Source: Haloplanus sp.
GTDB taxonomy: Archaea > Halobacteriota > Halobacteria > Halobacteriales > Haloferacaceae
Assembly: GCF_028275055.1 (NCBI RefSeq)
Contig: NZ_JAQCNJ010000039.1
Span: 26,114 to 90,113, forward strand
Reading direction: 5' to 3'
DNA: 64,000 bases
Position 1 is the stretch's first letter, and the number at the start of each line of letters is the position of its first letter. The position numbers were made by a program, and so were the translations under genes. Positions 1 to 8,925 of the stretch are shown here, one piece after another. A model generated the notes under the pieces. The model made no database searches, had not been told where the DNA came from, and worked only from the letters and a program-made list of their open reading frames with translations.

Positions 1-582
1 GTCGAAAAGACCTTTCTCGGCGTCAACCTCGGGTCGACGAATCTCGAAGCCAGCGCGTACCGCCGTGGCTCACAGCTCCAACGGTACGCCACCGGGAGCG
101 TCACCGGCAACGAGGTCGACCGCACCATCGCCAACTACGTCGAGGAGGAGACACAGGGGCGGGTCAACATCGACCGGACGACCGCCCGCGAGTACAAGGA
201 AGCCCACGCCGACTTCGTCGACTACGACCCCTTCAGCGATATCGTCCAGCAACCCGGCGGCGGCACCCACGAGTTCACCATCGAGACGTCGGTGATGGAC
301 GCCGTCGACGAGTACGTTGACGACGCCGTCGACGAACTCGCGAACGCGTTTCTCCCCGAACTCGCCAACAACAACCTGAAGGTGTACCGACGGGCCCTCG
401 AATCGCCCATCGTGCTCACGGGCGGGATGACCGCCATCCCGGGGCTTGTCGACGAAATCGAGCAGCGCCTCTCCGACGAACTGAACCAGGACGTGACCTG
501 CATCGCCGCGGACGACCCGGCGACCGCCGCCGCACGCGGCGCCCAGCGCATCGCGACGCGGCTAGCCGCCGACGGGGCGTAG
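1..582 (+). CDS. C-terminal part of an actin/Hsp70-fold (MreB/DnaK-like) ATPase, cut by the window edge
   Basis: The frame is open from base 1 and ends at TAG 580-582, giving the last 193 residues; the start lies outside the window. Near the left edge GVNLGSTNLEASAYRRG resembles the phosphate-2 loop of the actin/Hsp70 ATPase superfamily. Near the end VLTGGMTAIPGLVDEIEQRL matches the adenosine-binding loop (GGxxxxPGL) of MreB and DnaK type proteins. Archaeal relatives form cytoskeletal filaments or act as chaperones. The tail lacks the long substrate-binding domain of DnaK, so a haloarchaeal actin-like protein is more likely, but the specific member cannot be named from this fragment. The next gene, pilC, has its own TATA box. 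Confidence 0.75.
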   Translation, partial: VEKTFLGVNLGSTNLEASAYRRGSQLQRYATGSVTGNEVDRTIANYVEEETQGRVNIDRTTAREYKEAHADFVDYDPFSDIVQQPGGGTHEFTIETSVMDAVDEYVDDAVDELANAFLPELANNNLKVYRRALESPIVLTGGMTAIPGLVDEIEQRLSDELNQDVTCIAADDPATAAARGAQRIATRLAADGA

Positions 583-677
583 CTCTCTGCGGCCGCACGG
601 ACCGGGTGCGCCGTCGCGACGGCAGAACGCGTGACCCACATGGATTCATGACTTCAATTCTGAGAATCGCGTCGAAC

Positions 678-686
678 GTTTAAGTA
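678..686 (+). promoter_or_regulatory. TATA box of the pilC operon
   Basis: GTTTAAGTA is centred about 27 bases before the pilC ATG at 709, the normal distance for a leaderless haloarchaeal transcript. It implies that pilC and the following small genes form a unit separate from the actin-like gene. Confidence 0.55.
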
Positions 687-708
687 CGATCGGGCGGCAG
701 GTCGCAGT

Positions 709-2643
709 ATGTCGGACGACGTGGGGACGACGTCGACGACCGACCGGGTCTCGTCTCCGGAGTCGGTGCGGCCCACCGGGTACGCCACCACGCTCGACCG
801 GGTTCTGTACGCCCTCTTCGCCCGCCACGCCGACGACCGACGCCACGTTCGCGATCGAAAACGGTACCACGGTACCGACCTCCGTCTCAGCTTCGACGTG
901 TATCTCGCCCGCGTCTACGGCCTCTCGTGGGCCGTCGCGCTGGCCACGACTGCCCCCGCGGTCGGCGTTGCGGTGTTGCTCGCGGACGCGCTTTCCGGGC
1001 CGGCCGCGGGGATGGCTGTCGCCCTCCCGTTCGCCCGGTTCGGTCTCCCAACCCCGTCCCCGACCCTCGTCATGGTGGTGGCGGCGCTGGTTGGGGGTGG
1101 GACGGTCAAAACCGCGGTCGTCCGTCTTGGCGGTCAGTACCTGCGGTGGATGGCGAACGCACGACGAGCCGACATCGAGCGGACTCTCCCCGGCGCGGCC
1201 CGGTATCTTCACGTTCTCTCCTCGGGCGGTGACGGTCACCGCGCGATGCTCCGGAAGGTCGCCGACACCGACCCCTACGGGGAGACCGCGGTGTCGATCC
1301 GGGCGGTGTTGAACACCGCCTCGCTGACGGGAAGTCTCCACGAGGGGCTGCGGCGCGTCGCCCGCGATACCCCTTCCCGGGATCTACTCGCGCCGTTTCT
1401 CCTGAAGTTCAGCGAACACGCCCAGCAGGGCGAGTCGGAGCTCGCAAACTACCTCCGGATGGAGAGTCGAATGCTCGCCCACCGGCAGGACCGCGCCCGA
1501 CAACGCGCGACCGGACTGCTCGAACTCCTCTCGGAGGTGTTCATGGTTCTGCTGGTGTTGCCGACGCTGCTGGTGATCGTACTGACCGTTCTCGCGATCA
1601 TCTCGCCTAGCCTCTCGACGCCGGTCGTGACGCCGCTCGGGACGACCACACCCCGGGCGATGATCGTTTACACCAGCGCCTGCTTCGTTCTCGGCCTCGG
1701 CCTCGGCGCGAGCATCGTCGTCGCCGGCCTCCGCCCGCCCGGACAGACCGTCCACTACGACCGCCCGCGCGGTGCCGCCGCGACGCTCCTGACCGCCACC
1801 CGAAACCCGGCAAGCGCCGCCGTCGTCGCCGCCGTCCCCGCAGCTGTAGCCGTCGCGGCGCTCCATGCCGCCGGGGTTGGTCCCGTCGACGTGTGGCTCC
1901 TGGGCTACGCCGCCTACGCGCTCCCCGTCGGCGTCGTCGGTGTCCGGCGCGCCCGCCTCGACGACGCGAAGGACCGCGAGATCAAGGATTTTGTCCACGC
2001 CGTCTCCGGTCACGTCAACCTCGGCCGCCCGTTCCCGCGGGCGGTCGAACTCGTCGCCAACGACGTGGACTTTGGCCCACTCGATCCCGACGTGGCCGAC
2101 CTTGCCCTGAATCTGGGGTTCACAACCCCCGAAACGGGCGCCGACGAGAACGCCCGTGCCGCGGCGCTCGACCGGTTCGTCGAGGGTGTCGGCACACCAC
2201 TCGCCGAGCAGACGGTCGGGCTGGTGACCGGCGCTCTCGACGCCGGGAGCGACGCCGGCACGGTCTTCGATACGCTCCAGACGGAGATCGGACGCCTCTA
2301 CCACGAGAAACGGGAGCTTCGGGCCAACCTGCTCGCGTACGTCGCTGTCGGGTGGACGACCGCACTGCTCGTCATTGGCATCGCTGTCGCCGTCGGCCTC
2401 CACGTCTTCGACGGCTTCGAACAACTCGCGACCGTCCGCGGCGCGGCCGGCCACGTGATCGAGGGATCGGCGATCGATATCGATCGCGAGCGCTACCGAC
2501 TCTACGCCGTCACCCAAGCGACGATGCTGGCGTCAGGGTGGTTCGCCGGGACCGCCAGCAGAGGCCGGTACGAGGCGTTGTTACACTCCGGCGCGCTCGT
2601 CGCCGTCTGTCACGTCGTCTTCGCAGGGGTGGGGATGATATGA
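709..2643 (+). CDS. pilC: Type IV pilus / type II secretion membrane platform protein PilC (T2SF domains)
   Basis: This 644-residue protein is an archaeal PilC/TadC-type platform that anchors a pilus assembly ATPase in the membrane. Two copies of the T2SF helical bundle are visible, roughly residues 165-300 and 425-560. Each is followed by hydrophobic segments (for example VLLVLPTLLVIVLTVLAII near 280-300 and a pair at 540-565). Hydrophobic pairs also lie near 70-130. The partner ATPase gene pilB, which usually sits directly upstream in haloarchaea, is not here; the upstream gene is an actin-like protein. The stop overlaps the next start as ATGA (2640-2643), so five pilin-like genes follow in a translationally coupled run. 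Confidence 0.85.
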   Translation: MSDDVGTTSTTDRVSSPESVRPTGYATTLDRVLYALFARHADDRRHVRDRKRYHGTDLRLSFDVYLARVYGLSWAVALATTAPAVGVAVLLADALSGPAAGMAVALPFARFGLPTPSPTLVMVVAALVGGGTVKTAVVRLGGQYLRWMANARRADIERTLPGAARYLHVLSSGGDGHRAMLRKVADTDPYGETAVSIRAVLNTASLTGSLHEGLRRVARDTPSRDLLAPFLLKFSEHAQQGESELANYLRMESRMLAHRQDRARQRATGLLELLSEVFMVLLVLPTLLVIVLTVLAIISPSLSTPVVTPLGTTTPRAMIVYTSACFVLGLGLGASIVVAGLRPPGQTVHYDRPRGAAATLLTATRNPASAAVVAAVPAAVAVAALHAAGVGPVDVWLLGYAAYALPVGVVGVRRARLDDAKDREIKDFVHAVSGHVNLGRPFPRAVELVANDVDFGPLDPDVADLALNLGFTTPETGADENARAAALDRFVEGVGTPLAEQTVGLVTGALDAGSDAGTVFDTLQTEIGRLYHEKRELRANLLAYVAVGWTTALLVIGIAVAVGLHVFDGFEQLATVRGAAGHVIEGSAIDIDRERYRLYAVTQATMLASGWFAGTASRGRYEALLHSGALVAVCHVVFAGVGMI

Positions 2644-3341
2644 CCGACCGCGGTCAGTCGGCGATCATCGGCGTCGCCGTGTTGCTTGCGGTGACCGTCG
2701 TGAGCATCACTGCGCTGACTGTCGCTGTCGGCTCCGTCGTTGAGGAGAGCGCGACCGCCGCCGAAACTCGGGGCGTCGCCTCGGCGATGGACGACGCTCT
2801 CGACACCGAGCGAAGCGGACCTCACGAGCGGCGCGTACCCGTGGCAGAGGGACGACTCCGAACCGTCGAGCGCACGGTGCGACTTCTTGACGGCACGGAA
2901 CCGGTTGTCGAACGATCGGTCGGTGGCCTCGTGTACGCCGCCGGCGACCGCCGGGTTCGCTACGTTGCCGGGGCAGTCGTCCGCGACACCGGCAGCGGCA
3001 CCCGCCTCCATGCACAGCCGGCCGTTTCAACCCGTGAACGGACGCTGTTCGTCGGTCTGCCGGTTCTCGGGACCGACGCCGTCGCCGTCGACGGCGACGC
3101 GACGGCCGTTCTTCGGACGAACGTGACCCACGAGCGCCGGCACGTCTCCGGTGGCGGCTTCGGTCTCGCGGTCGAGACGCGAACGCCCGGCGTCTGGGAG
3201 CGGCGGTTCGACGCCGTTGGCGCGACGACGACCCGCCACTCGTTCGACGACGACGGCGTCCCGAGCGTCGTCGCTCGGTTCCCGAATACCGAGGACGTGT
3301 ACGTGTTCGTTCACCACCTGAACGTGGAGGTGGGCGGATGA
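2640..3341 (+). CDS. Pilin-like membrane protein of the pilC cluster (1 of 5)
   Basis: The product has 233 residues and begins MTDRGQSAIIGVAVLLAV, a short charged tip followed by one hydrophobic helix, as in archaeal type IV pilin-like and pseudopilin proteins. The rest is a predicted extracytoplasmic beta-rich domain. The start is chosen because ATG 2640 overlaps the pilC stop (ATGA) and keeps the pilin-type N-terminus. It probably supplies a minor pilin or an assembly accessory to the PilC machine. Function is inferred from context and N-terminal pattern, not from a characterised homologue. Confidence 0.75.
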   Translation: MTDRGQSAIIGVAVLLAVTVVSITALTVAVGSVVEESATAAETRGVASAMDDALDTERSGPHERRVPVAEGRLRTVERTVRLLDGTEPVVERSVGGLVYAAGDRRVRYVAGAVVRDTGSGTRLHAQPAVSTRERTLFVGLPVLGTDAVAVDGDATAVLRTNVTHERRHVSGGGFGLAVETRTPGVWERRFDAVGATTTRHSFDDDGVPSVVARFPNTEDVYVFVHHLNVEVGG

Positions 3342-3802
3342 CCCGCGATCCCGATTTCGATCCCGACCGTGATCGGGCGGTGACACCCGTCGTCGGTAAG
3401 GGACTGGAAGCCGCGATCGTTCTCCTCTACGTCGCCTCGCTTGTCGCCGCCCTGCACGGCGGCGTTCTCCCCGACTACCGGACCGCGACCGCCACGGAGG
3501 TCGGCGACCGAACCCTCGCGTCGGCCGCCGACCGGGTTGAGACGTCGGTCCCGCCGCCGGCAACCGCCGTCGATGTGACCCGGGCGGTTTCCCTCCCGGA
3601 GACCATCGGGCGGTCGACATACCGGATCCACGCGGTCGACAGGGCGCTTGTTCTCGACCATCCCGACCCGGGCCTCGGCGGCCGGATCCGTTTGTCGCTC
3701 CCCGACCGGGTCGTCACGGTCGAGGGATCGTGGGAGAGCGACGACCCCGCCCGCGTCAGCGTTCAGGGCGAGGCCGATCGTATCCGGGTGATCCTCTCGT
3801 GA
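3338..3802 (+). CDS. Pilin-like membrane protein of the pilC cluster (2 of 5)
   Basis: This 154-residue protein starts at an ATG that overlaps the previous stop (ATGA 3338-3341). After a charged leader, RAVTPVVGKGLEAAIVLLYV begins a single membrane helix near residues 14-40, followed by a small exterior domain. It resembles uncharacterised haloarchaeal proteins that travel with pilBC (I recall the DUF7266 group, unverified). The likely role is pseudopilin or pilus accessory. Confidence 0.7.
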   Translation: MTRDPDFDPDRDRAVTPVVGKGLEAAIVLLYVASLVAALHGGVLPDYRTATATEVGDRTLASAADRVETSVPPPATAVDVTRAVSLPETIGRSTYRIHAVDRALVLDHPDPGLGGRIRLSLPDRVVTVEGSWESDDPARVSVQGEADRIRVILS

Positions 3803-4470
3803 GGGGACAAACCAACCTGCTCGCCCTCGCCGTCGCGCTCGTTCTTCTGACCGGCGCGACGGTTCTCGGCGTGGCGTTCGCCGACGCGGCGCTTGCCGAG
3901 GCCGACCGTGATCCGGTCGAGCGCCACGCCGCCCGTGCGACCGCCGACCGACTGGTTGCCGCCGCCGCCCCGACGACCGTCCGAGCGAACGCCCTCGACG
4001 CCGCGGCGGTCGACGACCTGAACGCGACGCGTCTCGACGGTCTCTCGCCCCCGGCCGCCGGCGCCGATGTCCGGGTCGCTCTCGACGGCGATCCGGTCGT
4101 CGTCCGTGGCGCGCCCGGCGGCGGGACGACCGTCCGGCGGAGCGTCGTGGTCGTCTCCCGAGCCGGCGAAACCCGGCGCGCAGACGACGTGGAAAACGGA
4201 TCGGCGATCCGTGTCCCTCGAGGTGTCGACCGGGCGACCGTCGACCTCGACCCCGGGCCGAACACCACGGTCCGAACCGTCCGGGCGAACGGGCGCGTCG
4301 TTCTCCACGACGAGAACGGGCTCACCCCGGCCGCGACGGTTCGGCTCTCCCGATACGAGCGGACCGTCCTCCGGGTCGACGCCGGCGCGAACGCCACCGG
4401 ACGCATCACCGTGACGTACCGGCCCGTGACCGCCGAGCCACGGACCCTGACGGTGACCGTCGATGCGTAG
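3799..4470 (+). CDS. Pilin-like membrane protein of the pilC cluster (3 of 5)
   Basis: The start is taken as GTG 3799, which overlaps the preceding TGA (GTGA). That start gives MRGQTNLLALAVALVLLTGA, a pilin-like N-terminal helix, and a product of 223 residues. An in-frame upstream start would add an arginine-rich leader that fits no known pattern. The remainder is an exterior domain rich in Val, Thr and Arg. Gene order and overlaps tie it to the PilC operon. Confidence 0.7.
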   Translation: MRGQTNLLALAVALVLLTGATVLGVAFADAALAEADRDPVERHAARATADRLVAAAAPTTVRANALDAAAVDDLNATRLDGLSPPAAGADVRVALDGDPVVVRGAPGGGTTVRRSVVVVSRAGETRRADDVENGSAIRVPRGVDRATVDLDPGPNTTVRTVRANGRVVLHDENGLTPAATVRLSRYERTVLRVDAGANATGRITVTYRPVTAEPRTLTVTVDA

Positions 4471-4867
4471 GGGACAGCTCTCCTTGTCGGTCGTTGAGGC
4501 GGCCATCGGGGTCTTTCTCGTGGTCGGCGTAGCCGCGGGATTCACCGCCGGCGTGACACCGACGCCCTCGCCCGAGCCGCGACTGGACGTTCTCGCACAC
4601 GACACCGTGACAGTTCTCGGCTCGGAGCCGACGGCCGACGGCGACGCCGCCCGGCTGGTGGCGCTTGCACGAACGCCGGCGTCGTTCGACGAGGCCCGCG
4701 AACCGACCCGTGACCGGATCGAGCGCCTGCTTCCGGCGGATGTCGCCTTCCGAGTCATCACGCCACACGGCGCGTTCGGATACCCCCGGCCGCCCGAACG
4801 GGCTGTCGGATCGGCGACGGCCCTGACACGACACGGCCCGGTCACGGTCAGGGTGTGGTACGGATGA
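4463..4867 (+). CDS. Pilin-like membrane protein of the pilC cluster (4 of 5)
   Basis: The 134-residue product starts at ATG 4463, eight bases inside the end of the previous gene. MRRGQLSLSVVEAAIGVFLVV is a short basic tip followed by one hydrophobic helix, like the neighbouring genes. The glutamate in SVVEAA may correspond to the conserved Glu of pilin assembly. Its partner and exact role are unknown. Confidence 0.7.
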   Translation: MRRGQLSLSVVEAAIGVFLVVGVAAGFTAGVTPTPSPEPRLDVLAHDTVTVLGSEPTADGDAARLVALARTPASFDEAREPTRDRIERLLPADVAFRVITPHGAFGYPRPPERAVGSATALTRHGPVTVRVWYG

Positions 4868-5457
4868 CACCCCGGCGGGGGCAACTCGTTCTCCTCGCGG
4901 CCGCCGTCGTCGTCACCGCGCTGGTGCCGATGTTGCTGGCGTACGCCCAACTCGGCTACACCGCCGACACGACGACCACGCTCGATGCACGGACGACCCT
5001 CGCCGACGCCGAACGATCCCTCGAACGCTCTGTCGGTGACGCGACGACGGCGCTCTCGGACCGAGCCGAGGCCGGTAGACACGCCTTTCTCGCCGATCTG
5101 GTCGTCGCCCGTCTCGCCCCGACACGAGAACGGATCGAGTCGTCGGGTACGGACCGCGGCCACGCCGTCGCCGTCACCCGCAACACCACCGCGGCGACCG
5201 ACTGGGCCGAGCGGGCGTGTCCCGGCGGCGAGGCCCGCGACTTCGGCGACTGTGTCGTCACCGATGGAGTCGTCACACAGACGCGGGCCAACACGACCGT
5301 TCTCGTCGCCGTCGCCGTCGACGTACGCGTCACCGCCCCAGACGGTACCGCCGAGGCGACGTTCGTGATCCGGGGTGTCCGGGGGACGGTTGGCCGAGCG
5401 CGGTCGGTCGCCCGGGCGACGACCGCCGACGCGGGTCGTTCTCCGACCGGCTTATGA
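4864..5457 (+). CDS. Pilin-like membrane protein of the pilC cluster (5 of 5)
   Basis: ATG 4864 overlaps the previous stop (ATGA) and gives a 197-residue protein starting MTPRRGQLVLLAAAVVVTAL, again a single N-terminal membrane helix after a basic RGQ tip. A CPGGEARDFGDC pair of cysteines near residues 119-130 could form a disulfide outside the cell. It closes the run of five coupled pilin-like genes. Confidence 0.7.
   Translation: MTPRRGQLVLLAAAVVVTALVPMLLAYAQLGYTADTTTTLDARTTLADAERSLERSVGDATTALSDRAEAGRHAFLADLVVARLAPTRERIESSGTDRGHAVAVTRNTTAATDWAERACPGGEARDFGDCVVTDGVVTQTRANTTVLVAVAVDVRVTAPDGTAEATFVIRGVRGTVGRARSVARATTADAGRSPTGL
5450..5457 (+). promoter_or_regulatory. TATA box before the small membrane protein gene at 5481
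   Basis: GCTTATGA lies about 27 bases before ATG 5481, inside the last codons of the preceding gene. It supports a leaderless start at 5481 rather than at ATG 5454. Confidence 0.4.
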
Positions 5458-5480
5458 GTCTCGCCCCCTCACCCGACGGT

Positions 5481-5672
5481 ATGAAGTTCAGCCTGCCAGT
5501 CGCCCTCGGTGTACTGCTCGTGATCGTCGGCGTCGGTGTCGGCGGCCTCGCCGCAAGCGGCGTGATGGCCGTCGGAACGGTTATGATGATGGTCGCGCCG
5601 TCGATGCTCGTCTTCGGGCTGGTCGCTTTCGGTATCGGCGTCAAACACGGCGAGTTCCGGGCGGAGGGTTGA
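5481..5672 (+). CDS. Small two-helix membrane protein, unknown function
   Basis: The 63-residue product begins MKFSLPVALGVLLVIVG and contains two hydrophobic segments (about 5-25 and 28-52), ending in a short charged tail VKHGEFRAEG. Small proteins of this shape are widespread in haloarchaea and uncharacterised. The start at 5481 is preferred to ATG 5454 because a TATA element sits at leaderless distance. Confidence 0.65.
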   Translation: MKFSLPVALGVLLVIVGVGVGGLAASGVMAVGTVMMMVAPSMLVFGLVAFGIGVKHGEFRAEG

Positions 5673-5726
5673 ACGACTGCGACCGAAAGCCCGGCATATT
5701 TCACGCCGCGTCCCTGCAACTGAGGT

Positions 5727-7631
5727 ATGGCTGACGACCACGGCGGGTTCGAGGGCGTCCGCGAGAACGTCGACGGCCACCCGATGGTGAACCTGCTGGC
5801 CTACGCGGCCACCTACCTGCCCCGTCTCGTTGTCGGTATCCTCTCGGCGTTCGTGACGCGGTTTGCCCGTCTGGTCCCGCCGATCATCGTCGCCGCCGCC
5901 ATCGACCGGGTCGTTCTCTCCAGTGGCGACCCCGGTCTGTTGGCGACGGTCGGCCTTCTCCCGTCGGGTCAGATCACCTCGGAGGCCGCGAAAATCGACT
6001 TTCTCCGGCGACTCGTCGCCATCGCCGCCATCGCCTATCTCCTCCGATCGGCCACCCGGTTTATCTCGCGGTACCTTCTCCAGTCGACCGCCCAGAAGAT
6101 CCAGCGTGACCTCCGGAACGACACCTACGACCATCTCCAGCATCTCTCGCTCGATTTTTTCACCGACCACCAGACCGGTGGCATGATGTCCATTCTCAAC
6201 AGCGACATCAACCGATTGGAATCCTTTCTGAACACGGAGTTCCGCCAGCTGATCCGCGTGGTCGCCACCGTCGGCGGCATCGCGGCCGTGTTGTACTGGC
6301 ACTCGCCGACCTTGGCGCTGATCGCACTCGCGCCCGTCCCGATCATCGGCGTCGCGAGCGGGTACTTTCTGACGTGGATCGAACCCCGGTATCGGTCGAT
6401 CCGGCAGACCGTCTCGCGGCTCAACACCCGACTGGACAACAATCTCAGCGGCGCGCCGGTTATCAAGGCATTCGACCGCTACGACTTCGAGCGCCGGCGT
6501 GTCACCGACCAGAGCCAGCGCTACCACGACGAGAAGGTGGCCGCGTTGCGGATCAGGCGGGCCTTTTTCGCCGGTCTCCGCCTGCTCACCGGTGTCGTTT
6601 TCGTCGGCATCCTCTACGTTGCGGGGATGGACTTCATCACGAGCGCCGACGGCGAGACCGCCCTCCAGACCGGGACGTTTGCGCTCTTTTTCCTGTATCT
6701 CCGTCGGCTCTACTCCCCGATGCGCCGCGTCGGCAAGTCAGCGAACAAGTACCAACTCGCAAAGTCAAGCGCCGAACGCGTCTTCGGTCTGCTGGGTCGT
6801 GAGCCGACGATCACCGACCCTACTGACCCCTACGACCCCGAGACCGTAGAGGGGACGGTCACCTTCGACGAGACGACCTTCGCGTACGGCGACGAACCGC
6901 CCGTGGTTCGGAGCGTCGACCTCGATGTGCCCGCCGGCGCGACGGTCGGCCTCGCCGGCCGGACCGGCGCGGGCAAGTCCACACTACTGAAGCTTCTCCC
7001 GAGATTCTACGACGTCGACGCCGGTGCGGTGCGGGTCGACGGCGTCGACGTCCGGGAGTACCGCCTGCGCGCGCTCCGGGACGCCGTCGCGGTCGTGGAA
7101 CAACAGCCGTATCTCTTCTCGGGGACCGTCGCCGAAAACGTCGCCTACGGTGACCGCGAGGTGTTGGACGGCGAGGAGGCTGGTGACCCCGACGCACGCG
7201 AACGGGTTCGTGGGGCCACGGCGGCGGCCGAAGCCCACGAGTTCGTGACCGACCTCCCCGACGGCTACGACACGCGGATCGGGGAACGCGGTATCAAACT
7301 CTCGGGCGGCCAGCGCCAACGCATCGCCATCGCCCGTGCCCTCCTGAACGACCCCGAGATCATCATCTTCGACGAGGCGACAAGCGACGTCGACACGGAA
7401 ACCGAGGAACGCATTCAGGAAAGCATCGAACGTCTCGTCGAGGATCGCACCGCGTTCGTTATCGCCCACCGCCTCTCGACGATCAAGGACGCAGACCGGA
7501 TCGTCGTGATGGACGACGGCGAGGTCGTCGAGCAGGGAACCCACGACGAGTTGCTGCGCGTGGATGGCGACTACGCCAACCTCTGGCACGCTCAGGCCGA
7601 CGAGCGCCCGGTCAGTGCACTCGACGACTGA
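5727..7631 (+). CDS. ABC transporter, fused permease and ATPase (MsbA/LmrA-type exporter)
   Basis: This 634-residue half-transporter has a six-helix ABC membrane domain (about 30-345) and a nucleotide-binding domain. The Walker A motif GRTGAGKST lies near residue 411, the signature LSGGQRQR near 525, Walker B IIIFDEATSDVD near 546 and the H-loop histidine in IAHRLST near 579. All catalytic residues are present, so a homodimeric exporter of lipid, drug or peptide is expected; the substrate cannot be told. The gene stands alone, with a TATA-like GCATATTTC about 27 bases before the start. Confidence 0.9.
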   Translation: MADDHGGFEGVRENVDGHPMVNLLAYAATYLPRLVVGILSAFVTRFARLVPPIIVAAAIDRVVLSSGDPGLLATVGLLPSGQITSEAAKIDFLRRLVAIAAIAYLLRSATRFISRYLLQSTAQKIQRDLRNDTYDHLQHLSLDFFTDHQTGGMMSILNSDINRLESFLNTEFRQLIRVVATVGGIAAVLYWHSPTLALIALAPVPIIGVASGYFLTWIEPRYRSIRQTVSRLNTRLDNNLSGAPVIKAFDRYDFERRRVTDQSQRYHDEKVAALRIRRAFFAGLRLLTGVVFVGILYVAGMDFITSADGETALQTGTFALFFLYLRRLYSPMRRVGKSANKYQLAKSSAERVFGLLGREPTITDPTDPYDPETVEGTVTFDETTFAYGDEPPVVRSVDLDVPAGATVGLAGRTGAGKSTLLKLLPRFYDVDAGAVRVDGVDVREYRLRALRDAVAVVEQQPYLFSGTVAENVAYGDREVLDGEEAGDPDARERVRGATAAAEAHEFVTDLPDGYDTRIGERGIKLSGGQRQRIAIARALLNDPEIIIFDEATSDVDTETEERIQESIERLVEDRTAFVIAHRLSTIKDADRIVVMDDGEVVEQGTHDELLRVDGDYANLWHAQADERPVSALDD

Positions 7632-7746
7632 TCGACGCTCTCGGCGTGACGACGGATTCACCACTTTGTAGACCCCGTCTCGCCACGACAGCGTCGGTTT
7701 TGAACTATCGAATCATCTTTTCGGTCACGGCCCGTAGCCGATACAT

Positions 7747-8637
7747 ATGCGTCTCGCATCCGCGTCCCCGGTCCTGATCGAGGCCGGTGATTCGCCCGGG
7801 GACGCGCCACATCTCGCGGGCCGGTTCGACGCCCGCCGTCTGCTCGTCCCGTTGCTGTCAGCCGGCGTGCCCGCGACGAGCGATCAGGTCCGCGTCGCGG
7901 CGTCGCTGGCCCGCGCGTCGGGCGCGACCCTCTATGCCGTTGATCCGACGACGGCCGTCGACCGATCGACGACGGTCCACGGGGCCGACCTCGCGACCGA
8001 CGGCGAACGCGACCTACTCGACTGGGCGGTCGGAAACGACACCCCATCGGCGTCGCACACCGAAATGGGGCTTCTGTACACACACCGCCTCGCGAACGGG
8101 CTGTTGCGATCGGTCGACCGACACGACATCGATACCATCGTCCTGCCCGGCACGGTCGGGTCGGGGCTGCTCAACCGGGGACTCGCCGAGCGACTGGCGC
8201 TCCACGCCGACTGCGACGTCATCACCGTGAGCGGGGAGTGTGGCTACGAGCGGGTTCCCTCGATTCTTCTCGCCGTCGCGGGAGGACCCCACTCCGGCCT
8301 GGCGACGGACGTGGCAGGGCGTATCGCCGCCGACTGTGACGCGTGGGTCGACGTGTTCCACGTTGTCGACGAGGACGCGCCGCCCGACCGGCGTCGTCGG
8401 GCGGAAACACAGGTCGCGGCGGCCGCTCGGCGGATCGGGCGACCGGATTCGACTTCGACGCGGGTCGCCGAGGCCAAAATCGCCGCCGAGGCCATCATCA
8501 CCCAGTCGGGGTACTACGGACTCACGGTCGTCGGCGCGCCGACCACGGGGCGTCTCCGACGGTTTCTCGCCGGGTCGACCAACCGGACCGTCCGGGATAA
8601 CGCACGGAGCGTCGTGCTCTCGGTGCGGGCGGACTGA
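7747..8637 (+). CDS. Tandem universal stress protein (UspA family)
   Basis: The 296-residue protein contains two Usp alpha/beta domains, about residues 28-145 and 150-295. The second ends with GAPTTGRLRRFLAGSTNRTV, matching the ATP-binding Usp consensus G-x2-G-x9-G-[ST]. In the first, the equivalent GTVGSGLLNRGLAERLA is looser, so only the second half probably binds nucleotide. It is a cytoplasmic stress or regulatory protein with no operon partner here. Confidence 0.8.
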   Translation: MRLASASPVLIEAGDSPGDAPHLAGRFDARRLLVPLLSAGVPATSDQVRVAASLARASGATLYAVDPTTAVDRSTTVHGADLATDGERDLLDWAVGNDTPSASHTEMGLLYTHRLANGLLRSVDRHDIDTIVLPGTVGSGLLNRGLAERLALHADCDVITVSGECGYERVPSILLAVAGGPHSGLATDVAGRIAADCDAWVDVFHVVDEDAPPDRRRRAETQVAAAARRIGRPDSTSTRVAEAKIAAEAIITQSGYYGLTVVGAPTTGRLRRFLAGSTNRTVRDNARSVVLSVRAD

Positions 8638-8925
8638 CCGTCGCGCCCGCCCTCGCCACGCTTGATGGCAGCCTCCGGTCCCCCACCGGACGGAGCGTCC
8701 GAGGAGCCGTCACGACCGGGACCGTCGCTCTCGGTGTCGCCGTGGATGTCCGGCGTGTGGTCGCCGGCGGGACGGTGAGGTGGCCCGCGTCGCCGTATGC
8801 GACACCACGACACGGTGGCTCGTCACGCCGACGCCTCGCCCGGCGACGTATCACCCGGGAGTCACGCGGGGACCGACCGCGGGCGGCGGAACCGTTTTGT
8901 CGACGGCTTTCTTTTGACCGGTGAC

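Noticed and set aside
1384..2517. A 377-codon minus-strand frame inside pilC
   Set aside because: Shadow frame of a GC-rich gene; pilC has clear T2SF domains on the plus strand.
8742..8924. Short frame between the Usp and dienelactone hydrolase genes
   Set aside because: Arginine-rich translation with no halophilic composition; the hydrolase start with a lipobox at 8926 explains the region.
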